A stretch of 64,000 nt of DNA. It comes from Meloidogyne chitwoodi. Its lineage: Eukaryota > Nematoda > Chromadorea > Rhabditida > Meloidogynidae. The position numbers and the translations under genes were made by a program. This document shows, one piece after another, positions 53,297 through 64,000 of the stretch (position 1 is its first letter; each line of letters begins with the position of its first letter). The notes under the pieces were generated by a model, which saw only the letters and a program-made list of their open reading frames with translations, ran no database searches and was not told where the DNA came from. The stretch covers positions 1,736,001 to 1,800,000 of the forward strand of contig JACZZP010000003.1 of NCBI GenBank assembly GCA_015183035.1. The letters run 5' to 3'.

Positions 53297-55881
53297 TTAA
53301 ATTCTTGTTTTAATATCATTTTGTATAGCAGCAATAATTTCTTCAGTGCTTTCTATTCGGCAATAACCTTTAAAAGCATTTAAAGCATTAACATGTCTTT
53401 CATGAGAACAAGTGCCACAAGCATCACTTGGGCATATCATCCAAAATCCACGATCAGCTCCACTACAAATAGTATTGGCAACACATTGATCAGTAATAAA
53501 GCCAGTTACTATAATTGTATCAATACCAATATTTCTCATCTAAAAAATTAATTTATTTTATAATTAAAACAAACCAAATATTCAAAATTTGTTGAATTAA
53601 ATAAACTTGAAGAAGTTTTAGGAATAATCATTTCATCCTCACGACGTTCAAATTCTTTAATAACTTGAGCATGGTGAGAACCTTTAGGAACGAAGAAATT
53701 GGAGATTTTGTAATCAAGACTACGATCACGGCCATCTTTTGTATAATTCTCAACTACCGTAAAGACAACCTATATTTTTAAATATTAAAAAATTTGGGAA
53801 ATCTTTGTTTTCAAATAATTAAGTTTTTCATACTTATCTCGATCAAAAAGGTCAATATTCTAATTTTTGAATTTTTCACTATAAAATTAGGATATTTTCT
53901 TGGAATATCTTATATCTAATAAATATGTAGAAAATTATAAATTTAATTTACTTCAATTCCATATTCACGAGCACAGTCTAAAATACGTTTAATATTTGGA
54001 ATAACATTCTTTGTTGTTTCTTCATAAAAATAATCAGTTAAAGGTAAATCATTTCTTCCCTTCTCTGTTGTCCAATTTTGAACGTCAACAACAAGAACAG
54101 CTGTTTTTGAAGCAATAAAAGGTTTTACTCGACCTTCATATATATCACATGACCGAGGACAAAATTCTACAAAAAAATAGTTTTAAAAATAGAAAATAAT
54201 AAATTTTAAGTAAAAATAATGTTTCTCATTTATGACCTTAAAAAGATTGCCATAAATTAAAGAATATAGGTACTTGCCTTTTAACTTTTTAATTTGATCA
54301 TTTGAGTGTTGAGACTTTAAAACAAAATTATTAATAATAATATAACTTTGTTTTTAATTTTAAATAAAAATATATAATAATTATATAAATATTATATACC
54401 AGGGCTCGGATTCGTACTTTAAATGAAAGTACAATACTTTAAAATCGACTCTTGTACTTTCGAAATTGAAAATGTACTTTAATCAATGTACGTACTTTTA
54501 AATCAAAATTTTTGTAAAAAATTAAATTTGTGCGAATTAATAAAAATTAAATTGGCAAAATGTAATATTTCCAATTTTCTCTGCTATTTGTAGTTTTGCA
54601 ATAATTTTAAATTTTTTTGCCTGCGTCGCTAAAAAGGGTGAATTTTTGGCAACTAGAGAGCAATTAATTTAGAAAATTTTGCATTTCAGTAAGAAAAAAT
54701 TTTTTTAAACTTGTTAAACCTCTTTCAAAAAAATTCCCTATTTAGCGCCGCAGGCGAAAAATTTTAAAAAATTAAAAAGATTATTCCACCTTAGTTGCCA
54801 AAAATTCACCTTTTTTTAGCGCTAAAGGCGAAAATTTAGGACTTTTAATTTATTTAAAAAATACAAAACGCGCGAAACATAGTCCCAAATTTTAAATAAT
54901 ACATTTTCAAGCAAAGCGCGTACTGTTGCACCATAAGAAGTTTCTTCTTTATATAGCTGTGGTGGTGCAAAACGTTTCCAAGGCTAATAAATATTTAAAA
55001 GAAAATAAATTCTAGCAAAAAAAACCATTTGAGAACTAAGACGACGAATTTCATCATCATCATCAATCATAATAAGTGGGTGATCCACTAAAACAAACAT
55101 TGTGCCAAGTTTTTTAATTGACCAGTCATTTTGGAGTGAAATACTGAGAAAATTATACTAAATATTTAACAATAAATTTAATTTAACCGTTCAATGTGAG
55201 CAGTGTAGAAATGACCTGGCTCAAAATTAAGAGAATCAAACGATACTAATTTTCCAAATTCAGGGCAATAACAATAAAAAACAACACCATAATCCAAAGT
55301 TTCAGCAATGTCCCTATCAAAATAATTAGAATCACGAGGAGGAAATCCAATTTGAACTATAATCTAAAAATAATTAAAGTTAAAACATTTACATTTTAAA
55401 CAAAATAAATTTATTAGTATTTTTATTCAGGTCACTATGATTTTCCGTTTTTTCGAGAAAAATCACAATGAAGTTAAACTCTATAATTAGTTGGAAATGA
55501 AAAAAGAACTTCAAAAAACTCGGGAAATATTAAACACAAAGTCTCAACTCACATTAATCGGTGCAGGATCTCTGTAAACAACTTTTAATGTTCGTGGAGT
55601 TTTAGTTTTAATAATTGAATCGTACGTTTGAATATGATCTATAGGTGCTGTGAGTTTGAAACATATAAAATCGCCAGGCTAAAACAAAATATTTTGAATT
55701 GGTGAATTGTGTATTAATTTAAAAATAAAGATTATACACTATGATGTTGTTCCTCATCAATAAATCGTAATTCATTCATTGGATACTTTGGTGACCAAAC
55801 ATAAATAGTAAAATCACCATCAGTTCGTAAAACAATGCCCTTCAATTTATCTCTATCTTGCTGAGTACTTGGAGATGCCAT
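53297..55881 (-). CDS. Isochorismatase-family cysteine hydrolase with extra N-terminal region
   Basis: The C-terminal half is an isochorismatase-like hydrolase: KTAVLVVDVQNWTTEKGRND holds the catalytic Asp, VTGFITDQCVANT the nucleophile Cys and its cis-peptide region, and a general-base Lys likely lies in KGSHHAQV. Such enzymes hydrolyse amides such as ureidoacrylate or nicotinamide; the substrate is unknown. Upstream exons from ATG at 55,881 encode MASPSTQQDRDKLKGIVLRT, DFTIYVWSPKYPMNELRF, PRDSNYFDRDIAETLDYG and a last part ending YGATVRALLEN. I join this to SQHSNDQIKKLKE in phase 0 across a 600-base repeat-filled intron, then to FCPRSCDIYEGRV through a GC-AG intron (donor AAAG/GCAAGT at 54,277). 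That makes one gene. It may instead be two genes with the second 5' end unseen. Confidence 0.6.
54410..54840. repeat. GTACTTT tandem cluster and imperfect inverted repeat in an intron
   Basis: At 54,414-54,500 the word GTACTTT (or its close forms) recurs about six times after AGGGCTCGGATTCG. At 54,612-54,660 and 54,785-54,835 two arms, sharing GGTGAATTTTTGGCAACTA and GCGCTAAA, are inverted with respect to each other, separated by about 130 bases. No clear target duplication was found. The block splits the proposed fused hydrolase gene. Confidence 0.6.
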
Positions 55882-56349
55882 TTAGCTTTCAATTAAAATC
55901 TAAAGTAGAAAATCTATAAAGAAAAATCTAAACCAAAAATAAATTTTTTAAAAACGCTAAAAATCGAATGGAAAATATTTTTATTTTATGCCAAATCTCT
56001 AAAAATAATTTTGTAAAATAATCGTGTATAAAAGGTTAAATGCCAAAATGTCTAAACGGGGTCTTCGCCAGAATGCTAAATAAAGAAATGAAAAGAGCAT
56101 AATGATTAAACCGACAATCTCTTCTTTTTTTTGTCAATTTTTGGATTTATTAACTAATTCGTACTAAATTTAATTATTTCTAGAGCAATACCAAAAATAT
56201 AAATAAAAAATATATTAAAAAGGATTTATTTCCTTAAAAATTCTGTTGAATTTTAAAACAACCTCCTTTTTTAAAACTTTACGCATGAAATTTTTTAAAT
56301 TTAATACAAATTTCAACAATTATATACTTCAATTGAAATAAAATTATAT
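55882..56349. other. Intergenic spacer
   Basis: Lies between the hydrolase gene start and the proteasome subunit stop on the same strand. No gene, repeat or motif was recognised. Confidence 0.4.
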
Positions 56350-57354
56350 TCAAAATTTGTCGGTAATGTTTTTATATTTCTCTGCAATTTCCCAATCGCC
56401 GGTAAATCCAGTTATTTCAGTACTCTTCACGCCATCTTTGTCGATTATAGTCAAATCAAAGTTATTTCCTGTCCGACAATTTCGATACAAAGAAACCTTT
56501 AAAATTAAAAAGAATTAACATTTTTACTCGAAAAAAAGAAACTTGTAATAAAATTTTAAGCTAACAAAGTTTTTTTAAGTAATTTAAATAAATTCTCTAA
56601 TATTTATTTTATGTTAACCTCCATAGCTTCCTTCAACAGCGTAATAGCCTCTTCTCTTGAAAGCACCTCTTTTCGTCGATTCTCGAGCATTTGTCGAAGT
56701 AGAAAAAGGCCGATTTCCGTTGCTGCAAATTTGTCTTCATATGCAATTCCATACTTAAATCATTTGTAAGTTTGATTAATATATTAAAAATTACATAATT
56801 GACAACTCCAATAAATTGGTCATATTCAAATGCTTCAAAGGGTACTGCCTCCATTCCTAAAAATATTTACTTAAATTTTAGTTTAAATATTGAAAGATAC
56901 CACAAACAATCACAGTATTCCAAAGCGGGCTCATCTTAGAACGTCTTTCGTAAAAAAGCGTTGTCAAAAACGAATGGACCATTTTTGGCGACATTGAAAA
57001 GTCTACAAAACCTTGCTGTAATTGCATTTGTTTGCGTACAACTAAATTCTTTATCCATTGAAAGTCGGCAAAATCGCCAGAGAAAACAACAACACAACGA
57101 TCATTTACACGAAAATGTCGTGAAACATTATTAAATCGTTGCATGCTAGACGAGAAGGCACTTCGATCAGAAGCTAAAACAACTCCTCCATCAAAAGAAA
57201 CGGCCATGGCAATTGCGCCAGTTATTGTTGGATTTCTGAGAAACAATCAAATGTACAAAAATAATGTTTAATGCAAAAGGTTAAATTTCACTTACAAAGT
57301 ATTCGTTTTATTGTTAGGCATAGCAGAATTCCTCTCTTGATAGTTAAACATCAT
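56350..57354 (-). CDS. pbs-7: Proteasome subunit beta type-4 (20S beta7, PSMB4)
   Basis: Non-catalytic beta subunit of the 20S core. ATG at 57,354 gives MMFNYQERNSAMPNNKTNT, a short propeptide-like start, then NPTITGAIAMAVSFDGGVVL, ASDRSAFSSSMQRFNNVSRH, the GDFADFQW motif and RRSKMSPLWNTVIVCG, all in human PSMB4 order (ADMLGSYGS..RFRNISR, GDYADFQ, RRSKMNPLWNT). The next exons give VPFEAFEYDQFIGVVNY, YEDKFAATEIGLFLLRQM and a C-terminus ending FTGDWEIAEKYKNITDKF. The usual catalytic N-terminal Thr arrangement is not expected in this subunit. Codon use is AT-rich but less than in spacer DNA. It is likely constitutive; no regulatory motif was seen. Confidence 0.9.
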
Positions 57355-57809
57355 TTTTTAGAAAACAAATATAATTTTGAGATTTATTTTAAACTAAAAA
57401 TTGACAATAATTAAATTACAATAAAAACAAAGGCATTGAAGCTATATTAAATTGTAATCAATTTTTTTCTAGACTCAAAAAGACAAAACTCAAAATGTCA
57501 ACTCATAGAACTTTCAAAACGTTATTCTCGTCTTTGCAAGACCAAATCCAAAACAGTGAAAAAAATAGTAATATTAAAAAAAGCATATCATTATTTTTAG
57601 GTATTTATTAATAAAAATAAGTTTAACAGAAAAAAAGTCAAATGACATATTTATTCAGAGAAAATATATATTTATGGAAAATTATTAAAACAACAAGAGA
57701 GAAAATAAATGAGAGAGACATGTGTTTAAAAATTGCCATTTAAGAAGACTGGATCTGGCGATGGAGGCGAGTAGAGAATTTTCATTTACGTGTGGGCTTC
57801 ATTGTCCAA
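57355..57809. other. Intergenic region with a short unsupported ORF
   Basis: Contains the upstream region of the proteasome gene and the 3' flank of the hnRNP gene. A plus-strand ORF of about 38 codons from 57,495 (MSTHRTFKTLFSSLQDQIQ) has an ATG but no supporting splice continuation or homology; I do not call it a gene. Confidence 0.4.
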
Positions 57810-60800
57810 TCAGAACATATTCATGGGAATATCTGCAGAGAAATCTTCTGTACGACCTCCACGTTTAGAGGCCGGCCCAGCATAATCAACGCCTGCACGT
57901 TTAGAGCCGCCTCTACTCATACCTCGTTTTCCTGATCCTGATCGTGCCATGCCTGATTCACTTGGTTTACCGCCTCGTCCACGTGCAACAGTCCCGGTAT
58001 AACCGTAACTTCCGGCCTAAAATTTGTGTATTCGTTTTAATATGAAAATAAATATAATAATCCTCAAATAAAATTTGAAATTTTATAAACTTTAACAATA
58101 AATACCCCTGGTCCGCGCATTGATGGCCCAGCAGCACCATATGCTGGCATCGGTTGTGCATAGTAAGGATCATGAGCATATGCTGGTCCATACATGTCAT
58201 AAGCAGTTCCATAAGCAGCGCCATATGTAGGATAGTAAGGATCGTATGGTCCACCATAAGAACTAAGAGGAGGATAACCGCCTGGATAGACTTGTTGATA
58301 AGCCCCTCCTCGTTGGCCTCCTCCAGTACGTCCCATACGAGAGTTGCGGTTACGAGAGCCACCAAGACCGGGCGTTGCTAGAAAATAAAATTTTTATTAG
58401 TTTTATTTTTAAAAAATATATAAATTAACCATATTCTGCTCCATATGTTGGCAATGGAAAACGTTTTACACCCTGCTTTTTCTTTTGATTTGGATCAGAC
58501 TGTGGCTTTGCCAACGAAACTTCAATCTCTACACCTTGAAGATCCACTTTGTTTAAGGCTTTCAATCCCTAAATAAAAATTAAAAGTAATTGTTTAAACT
58601 ATTCTAAATCACTAATAAGAGTTTATCTGTACTATCAAATAATTTAAAACAATTCAAATTTATACAAAATAACCTTTAATGCTGACTCCCTCTCCTCGAA
58701 GTGAATGAAGGCATAATCTTTAATCCTCTTAACTTTCTCCACTTTACCATGAGCTTCGAACATAGCGGTTAGTTCTTCCTCAGTAACAGATTCTTTCAGA
58801 TTACGGACATAGAGCACTTTTACTTGCTGCATAGTTTCATCATCTGGTTCATCCTGTTGTTCTGCCCAATCGACAACTAAGTCAGTATTCCACGGCCGAA
58901 TTTTCCCCATTGTAATTCTTCTTCTGAATACATTTGTAAATTTTGGAATAAAAAAAGTTACAAACTTTACATCCGAAGCAGTCTTATGGTCACTAAAGTC
59001 AATAAAACAAAACCCTCTGTTTTTACGTCCATCTTGCGAATCAGGATTAGAATAAATAATCACATCAACTATATTATCTAAGATAAAAAAAATTACACAC
59101 TGATAAAATTTATTTTGGCGTCTACTCCTCTTTTTTTTTTAATTTTTTGAGGGGACCCAGGCGCCGAAAATTTACCTGCGTGCTTTTTCAACTCCTCAAG
59201 AATTTCTTCTTTTGATTTTGATTTTGGGATATTTCCGAGAAAAAGTCGAGTGTTCGCGACGGATACATTCACTTTAAGTGGTTTTCCAGGCAGAATTTCA
59301 TGTCCGTCAAACTAAAATTCGTACGTTTTAGTGTAAATTTTCTCTGCAAATTTCAAAAAATTTGAATAAAATAGCGGTTTTTACCGCTTTTAATTGAAAA
59401 CACGAAAATATAATAGCTCTGAAAATAATTGCAAAAAGTGTTATTGTTACGAAAAGATATAAATTAAAAATGAAAGATTCGGCGTTTGGGTGAATCGAGT
59501 ATGACCGTCGTGTACTCGAATTTCGAGGAACAAAGATAAGGACATAATTAAAATTAAGACTATGAAAAAGCATTTATAAATGATTATTATCGAGGTTATG
59601 AATATATATCAAAAATTATACCATGCAAATCCACAAACAACAAAATAATCCCCTATTATAAAACTAAAAATGGCATGGTTGTGAATGAAGACAAAACATA
59701 TACTTTTACGAAATATAAACAAAACCATGCCAAAAATAAAACTTACAAAATACAAAACTGACCTTTTTAGCTGCTTCAATCGCAGCAGCCTTCTTACAGA
59801 AAATAAGAAAGCCATATCCACGACTTTTGCCTAAGACAGGATCCATCATAATGCCTTTAGATGTTAAAAATATAAATGACGAGGTACACAGAGAAAACTC
59901 ACGAAGATCATATAGTTGGCCGGCTTCTTCAAATAAAGGGACTAAAATGTCTTCATAAATATCCTTAGGAATCTGACCAATGTAAACCTAAAAATGAAGA
60001 AAATTATTAAATGTTTAAAATATCAAAATACTTACACAGCCACCTTCACCAGATTGATTTGGATCAGGACCCTCATATCCAGGAGGTGAATGATATTTCC
60101 GCTGACCAACAGTAACCTCAAGCTGATATTGTGTACGCTCTAAATTAGAATACAAGTATTAATGTATAATTGGATAAAGTCTAACCAATTAAAGCTTTAA
60201 TTTTAATAGGATCAGGACCAGGGATTAGCGGTAACTCCATTGCAGATTGTTGACCCATTGAACGAAGACGATCGCGAAAATTGCGCATAACAGACCTTAA
60301 TTAAAAAGTTTGTAACTATAAAACATTCAATGACAAACATTAAATATTGTGGCACGTTTTGCACTCCAAAGAGGTGGGAATTCTGTAGATAGTATTAATT
60401 AAGTACAAAAAAAAATTTTACGTGAAGCTCCTTTACGATGAAGTTTCCTTGTTCGGCTGGAAATGTTGCTAACATTTCAACAGCTCTGTCATCAAACTCT
60501 TGTGTTGTAGTACCAATTTCTTCAAACATTTTAATCAAACTATCTGCCACAAGTTTAGGTAAATTCTTCGACATAAACATCTTGTAAGCTTCATTATCGT
60601 CATAGTTCTTTTCCAGCTAAAATAAAAAAATAAATGAAAGATTCAAGAATGTATAAACCAATTGTGAATCCATTTGTTCCTCTTTTGCTTCTTCTGGTTT
60701 ACAATCAACATCATTAGAAGAATGTTCACCATCCAACTGGCCAATATCATTTGTACTTCCATTAGTAGTTGTAGCACAAGGTTCATCCTCCAACTTTGCC

Positions 60801-60907
60801 TCAATTTTTGCTTCGACATCAATTTTTGTTTCGACATCCTCTGAAGTTTTGTTTTCATTTTCAATTGACTGAACCTCATTCGAATCCATTATTTCAATAT
60901 CTGACAT
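57810..60907 (-). CDS. hrpr-1: hnRNP R/Q-like (SYNCRIP) RNA-binding protein
   Basis: ATG at 60,907 gives MSDIEIMDSNEVQSIENENK, an acidic N-terminus, then the family's N-terminal helical domain (MFMSKNLPKLVADSLIKMF). RRM1 follows with VYIGQIPKDIYEDILVPLFE and the RGYGFLIF RNP1. RRM2 has the LFLGNIPKS-type start with KNRGFCFIDF RNP1. RRM3 reads VKVLYVRNLKESVTEEELTA with DYAFIHF. The C-terminus is Gly/Tyr/Arg-rich (RGG/YGG) and ends GRTEDFSADIPMNMF at 57,810. This order is that of SYNCRIP/hnRNP R and C. elegans hrpr-1. It should act in splicing, mRNA transport and stability. A 440-base intron (about 59,320-59,760) in RRM2 is longer than the rest. RGG boxes are likely methylation targets. Confidence 0.9.
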
Positions 60908-61216
60908 GTAATATACTCTAAAACAATAAAATATTTAAAGATAGTGCTAATTGTACATTATGTATTTCAGGAAATAAAATTTTAAAAAACTTCAATTTTT
61001 ATTGCAAAAATTTAAAGCATCAGATATTTCAAGTAGAACTACAGTAAAATATAATCAATACAAGGAATCGTTACAAAAATAAGCATGAGAAAAAATCGAC
61101 AAAGGTCCTTCCAGGTTCGCCGTTTCAGAGTCAGCTAAAAGAGGACGACTGTTCATGTTACAAATTTAAAATTCTTTTATTATGTGCCAATAAATAGTAG
61201 AAAACGAGATAGTAAC
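60908..61216. other. Upstream region of the hnRNP gene
   Basis: AT-rich start followed by a less AT-rich block that contains CGTTTCAGAGTC, a word also seen near 4,155. No gene was recognised. Confidence 0.35.
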
Positions 61217-61453
61217 TAGAGATCGGAATTTTAAAAACCCGGGACCGGGAAACGGGAAATTTTAGAATGGACCGGGAGGAAACCCGGACCGGGAAAATCG
61301 GGAATTCCCGCTTTTTTCCAGTTCCAAAAATCACCGGGTCCCGACCGGGAAAACCGGGTATTCCCGATCCCGTTTTCATCCCGGTGACTCAAAAAAAGCC
61401 GGGAAAAAGGACCGGGAAACCGTGATCGGGACCCGTTCCCGTTCCGATCTCTA
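61217..61453. mobile_element. hAT-type MITE, 237 bases, CCGGGA-rich
   Basis: Perfect 12-base inverted ends TAGAGATCGGAA and TTCCGATCTCTA are flanked by a perfect 8-base target duplication, ATAGTAAC, at 61209-61216 and 61454-61461. The TAGAG start and 8-base duplication are hallmarks of hAT elements. The interior is built of ACCGGGA and ACCCGG words on both strands and has high G+C in an AT-rich genome. It encodes no transposase. Confidence 0.93.
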
Positions 61454-61461
61454 ATAGTAAC

Positions 61462-61991
61462 TGTCGAATTTACCTGGCGTTTTATGCGTACCCTTTTGGC
61501 TGTACTCTGAACCATATACGTCGAAACGGGAATACCTAAACAGGAAATTCCGAATCAGAATCACCCTAAAAAAGTTGAGACCCGCAAAACCATGATATCA
61601 AAAATTTATAAAAGAAAAGCATGAAATAGTCAGATATTTAGCATGGAAGTTGCGATAATTCATTTTAGAAGAATGTCAAAGAAAGGTTGGAACTAAAGAT
61701 ATAGGACAGAACAAAATTCAGACGTCACCACCAATAAAACCACTGTCGGTGCCTGACACTCGGTCGGATTTTTTTCGAAAGTGCCTATAGTCCAGATTTT
61801 TATTATTTCAGGATTAATTAACAGTTTTAGTCCCGAGAAAATTTATAGAACTATTATGGAACAAAGGGATATTAGTGAAATAAATTGTGTTGATTTTATT
61901 GGTGCTGTTGTGTAGGGAAGTGATATCTAATTGTAAGGTTCAACTCGCTTGAAAAATATTATCATTGATATGTATCTATATATAAAATCAA
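61462..61991. other. Spacer between MITE and ankyrin gene
   Basis: Moderately AT-rich with no supported exon. It holds the 3' end of the ankyrin gene. A region near 61,730-61,790 (CACTGTCGGTGCCTGACACT) is less AT-rich and may be a further repeat relic. Confidence 0.35.
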
Positions 61992-64000
61992 TTAAATTCG
62001 TGTAGAATTATGTGTAGACGTCTGAAGAGGATGAACAGTCGAAATTGGTTTTGAATGTGTCATTTGACGGTTATGCATTTGTACGAGAACCATTTGGACC
62101 AAAACCATCAGATCCGAAAACTCAATTAATGCTGGATCAAACTTCATTCTTATTACATTCCTATCGCGACATGGCACACAAAAAAAAGCAAAATTATTGC
62201 CAGACTTAAACTGAACACACTCTTTGTCGTTCATACTGGCACTGATAACTGGACTTCGGCCCCACATTCGAGCATTGACTGTACAACAAAATTCCTTCTT
62301 AAAATTTAAAAAAATCTATAGTTAAATTAAAAATAAATACATCTGTATCATCACATTGAAACTCAGCAACAGCGACAAACAATACATAGGCATGTTTTGA
62401 ATCAGGCAATTGTGGCTGTGTGTTCAAAGTAAAATTTTGTATCATTTCTCCTTCGTGTAGTGGGCTCACAAAAACTTGAGAAACATTCCGCAACGTCATA
62501 TCTCTTTAAAAATAATTTTTAGAACAACTGTAAAGAAAAATTTACATTGTAACATTAGTTCTCGCAGAGTTAAAAGCACGTCGAATCCGACTCTCATGTT
62601 CAGAAATAATTCGTAACTGTTTTTTATATTTATCCTTGTCTTTATAGACTTTATCCAATACTAAAATTAATAATATACAATTTATGTAAATACAATATAC
62701 ATTGAGTAAATGATGCACCAAAAGACAAAAGTAATTTTAAATAATCAAAATCACTGCTACATTCCAATGCTTGTATTGCTGGTGTTTTACCACTTCGATC
62801 TGGTGAATTGAGAGGCGTTTGCAAAGAAAGAAGTGTTTTGACATGACAAATGCGGCGATTTGCGATCGCCAACTTAAAAGTTGATTAAAAATAATTAAAA
62901 AAAAAAGAAAACAAAAATAGACTTTTTAAATAAAAATTTCTTTAAATAAAAATTGATGGTTAACAAACATGTAGAGGAATCTGTCCATTACTATGTTCTG
63001 CCATATCCAAACGTGCACCATTCTTAACCAATAAAGCTATAAGTTCACATTGAGTATGCGAAACTCCACATCGAATTTCACAAAGCTTAAATCAAAAAAT
63101 GTCAGAAATTATTTAGACAAAACCTTATGCACGAGAGCTTTACCTAAATCATCGCACCGATTCAGATCCAAAAATGGTTTCTGAGCATTTAAAAGCAACA
63201 ATTCATGGACTTTTTCAACCTTTCCATCAAGCACTAGCTCATCAAACTCCTTGAGATAAAAATTAATTTTTAAATAACAACGTAAGCAGTAACAATATTA
63301 ATTAACAAAATTAAACCTCCTGAGTTAAAGGAACAGTGTCTCCCTTCTTTGTCTGTTTCTTTTTTATAATTTTTTCTGCTTCTAACAAAATATTTGCTCC
63401 ATCAGGTAATAATTTCAATGGCAAATCAGAACTTGAATTTAATGACGCAACAGCTGTGGTTCTTTTAGTTTTCTTTTTTTACGATGTTAATCAAAAATAA
63501 TCATTTATAAACCTTTTTCCCACCGTCTTTTCTTACGAGTTTCAAATGTCCGCTAATCCCGAATTGCTTTCCTTCCTTCACTTCATGATTCTTTTCAATT
63601 TTTGAAATCGGAAGAGACTTGACAATTGGCGGAGATGATTGCTTCTTTTGAGGATGTGCTTCCGCAATTGCAGCTTTCGGTGTGAGATCTACATCGGACT
63701 CTGATTGAACTATTGTACCTTTGGATACCACTGAAAATTCATTATTCGCATTAGAATCATAGTTGTTAACAGAATCAGCTGTCTTAACAAGTTTTGAAGA
63801 CTTCTTCCGACGTTTCTTTAAAAAAAATAATTATCGATATATTTTAGAATAGGGATTAACCAGTTAAAATCCAAAAATTCCAATTAAACAAGATAAAATA
63901 ATATTTTTTAAAACTTTTTTGACGCGAAAAAATAATGTTTATACCTTCCCAATCATTTCCGTTGCTTTTTCTTCCTTAATAGCTGATTTTTGCCCTACTT
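61992..64000 (-). CDS. Ankyrin-repeat protein (partial, 5' end outside window)
   Basis: Runs off the right edge. The visible N-terminal part is Lys/Ser-rich and disordered, with polylysine (RRKKSSK) and SGHLKLVRKDGGKKKKK. Then GDTVPLTQEEFDELVLDG leads into ankyrin-like repeats: DLNRCDDLGKALVHKLCEI, NGARLDMAEHSNGQIPLHVL, LNSPDRSGKTPAIQAL and LKLLLSFGASFTQ. A charged coil (VYKDKDKYKKQLRIISEHES) precedes a C-terminal beta-rich domain (YVLFVAVAEFQCDDTD, SGNNFAFFCVPCRDRNVI) and a Gln/His-rich tail ending at 61,992. I do not recognise the C-terminal domain or the orthologue. No signal peptide can be judged as the start is missing. The basic N-terminal region is consistent with nuclear location. Confidence 0.72.

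Noticed and set aside
59328..59821. Two hydrophobic minus-strand ORFs in the hnRNP gene
   Set aside because: They lie in the 440-base intron of RRM2 or span its splice site; only the part beside KAVLA-type RRM exons is coding.
61158..61515. Arg/Gly/Pro-rich ORFs (GNGSRSRFPG-like)
   Set aside because: They are translations of the CCGGGA words of the hAT MITE and overlap both its ends.

Overview
The window is nuclear DNA of an animal with very AT-rich DNA, introns of about 40-60 bases and genes packed on both strands. Gene content (a GCP-type gamma-tubulin complex protein, a patched-related protein, an hrpr-1-like hnRNP, pbs-7, a cky-1/NPAS4-like bHLH-PAS protein, vps-50) and a trans-splice-like acceptor just before one start codon point to a nematode. 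A root-knot nematode (Meloidogyne-like) is my best guess from base composition and gene style; this is inference. All gene models below were spliced by eye, and exon phases were checked where I say so.

Layout, left to right. 1-1.8 kb: AT-rich spacer. 1.8-3.8 kb (-): a chimeric gene that joins a membrane segment, the CH zinc domain of the nonsense-mediated-decay helicase UPF1 and an FtsH-type M41 metallopeptidase domain; one extra A breaks its frame. 4.3-4.6 kb (+): a small orphan gene. 5.0-9.5 kb (-): an 11-exon C2H2 zinc-finger factor. 9.98-10.5 kb: a fold-back transposon. 10.5-13 kb: AT-rich spacer. 13.0-13.8 kb (-): unknown gene. 14.4-15.0 kb (+): ubiquitin fused to a divergent ubiquitin-like domain. 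15.5-16.5 kb (-): bHLH-PAS gene. 17.2-17.8 kb (+): secreted cysteine-rich protein. 18.0-20.7 kb (-): unknown gene. 20.8-21.7 kb (-): dephospho-CoA kinase. 22.1-28.7 kb (-): syndetin (VPS50), with an unrelated plus-strand gene (25.1-26.2 kb) nested in one intron.

28.8-29.0 kb: a 113-base transposon in the divergent promoter between syndetin and a gamma-tubulin complex gene (29.2-32.4 kb, +). 34.1-38.2 kb (+): patched-related protein. 38.6-40.7 kb (-): TRPA-like channel core. 42.4-49.6 kb (-): thioester protein (alpha-2-macroglobulin/TEP family) with two phase-matched alternative bait-region exons. 49.6-52.7 kb: AT-rich spacer. 52.7-53.3 kb (+): broken SLC13 transporter remnant. 53.3-55.9 kb (-): isochorismatase-family hydrolase, apparently with an extra N-terminal domain. 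56.4-57.4 kb (-): proteasome beta-4. 57.8-60.9 kb (-): hnRNP R/Q-like protein. 61.2-61.5 kb: hAT-type MITE. 62-64 kb (-): ankyrin-repeat gene running off the right edge.

The genes do not form one pathway. The most unusual items are the UPF1-CH/M41 chimera, the TEP alternative bait exons, the ubiquitin-Ubl fusion and the nested gene. The three mobile elements with exact target-site duplications are well supported by the sequence itself. No tRNA, rRNA or CRISPR was recognised.
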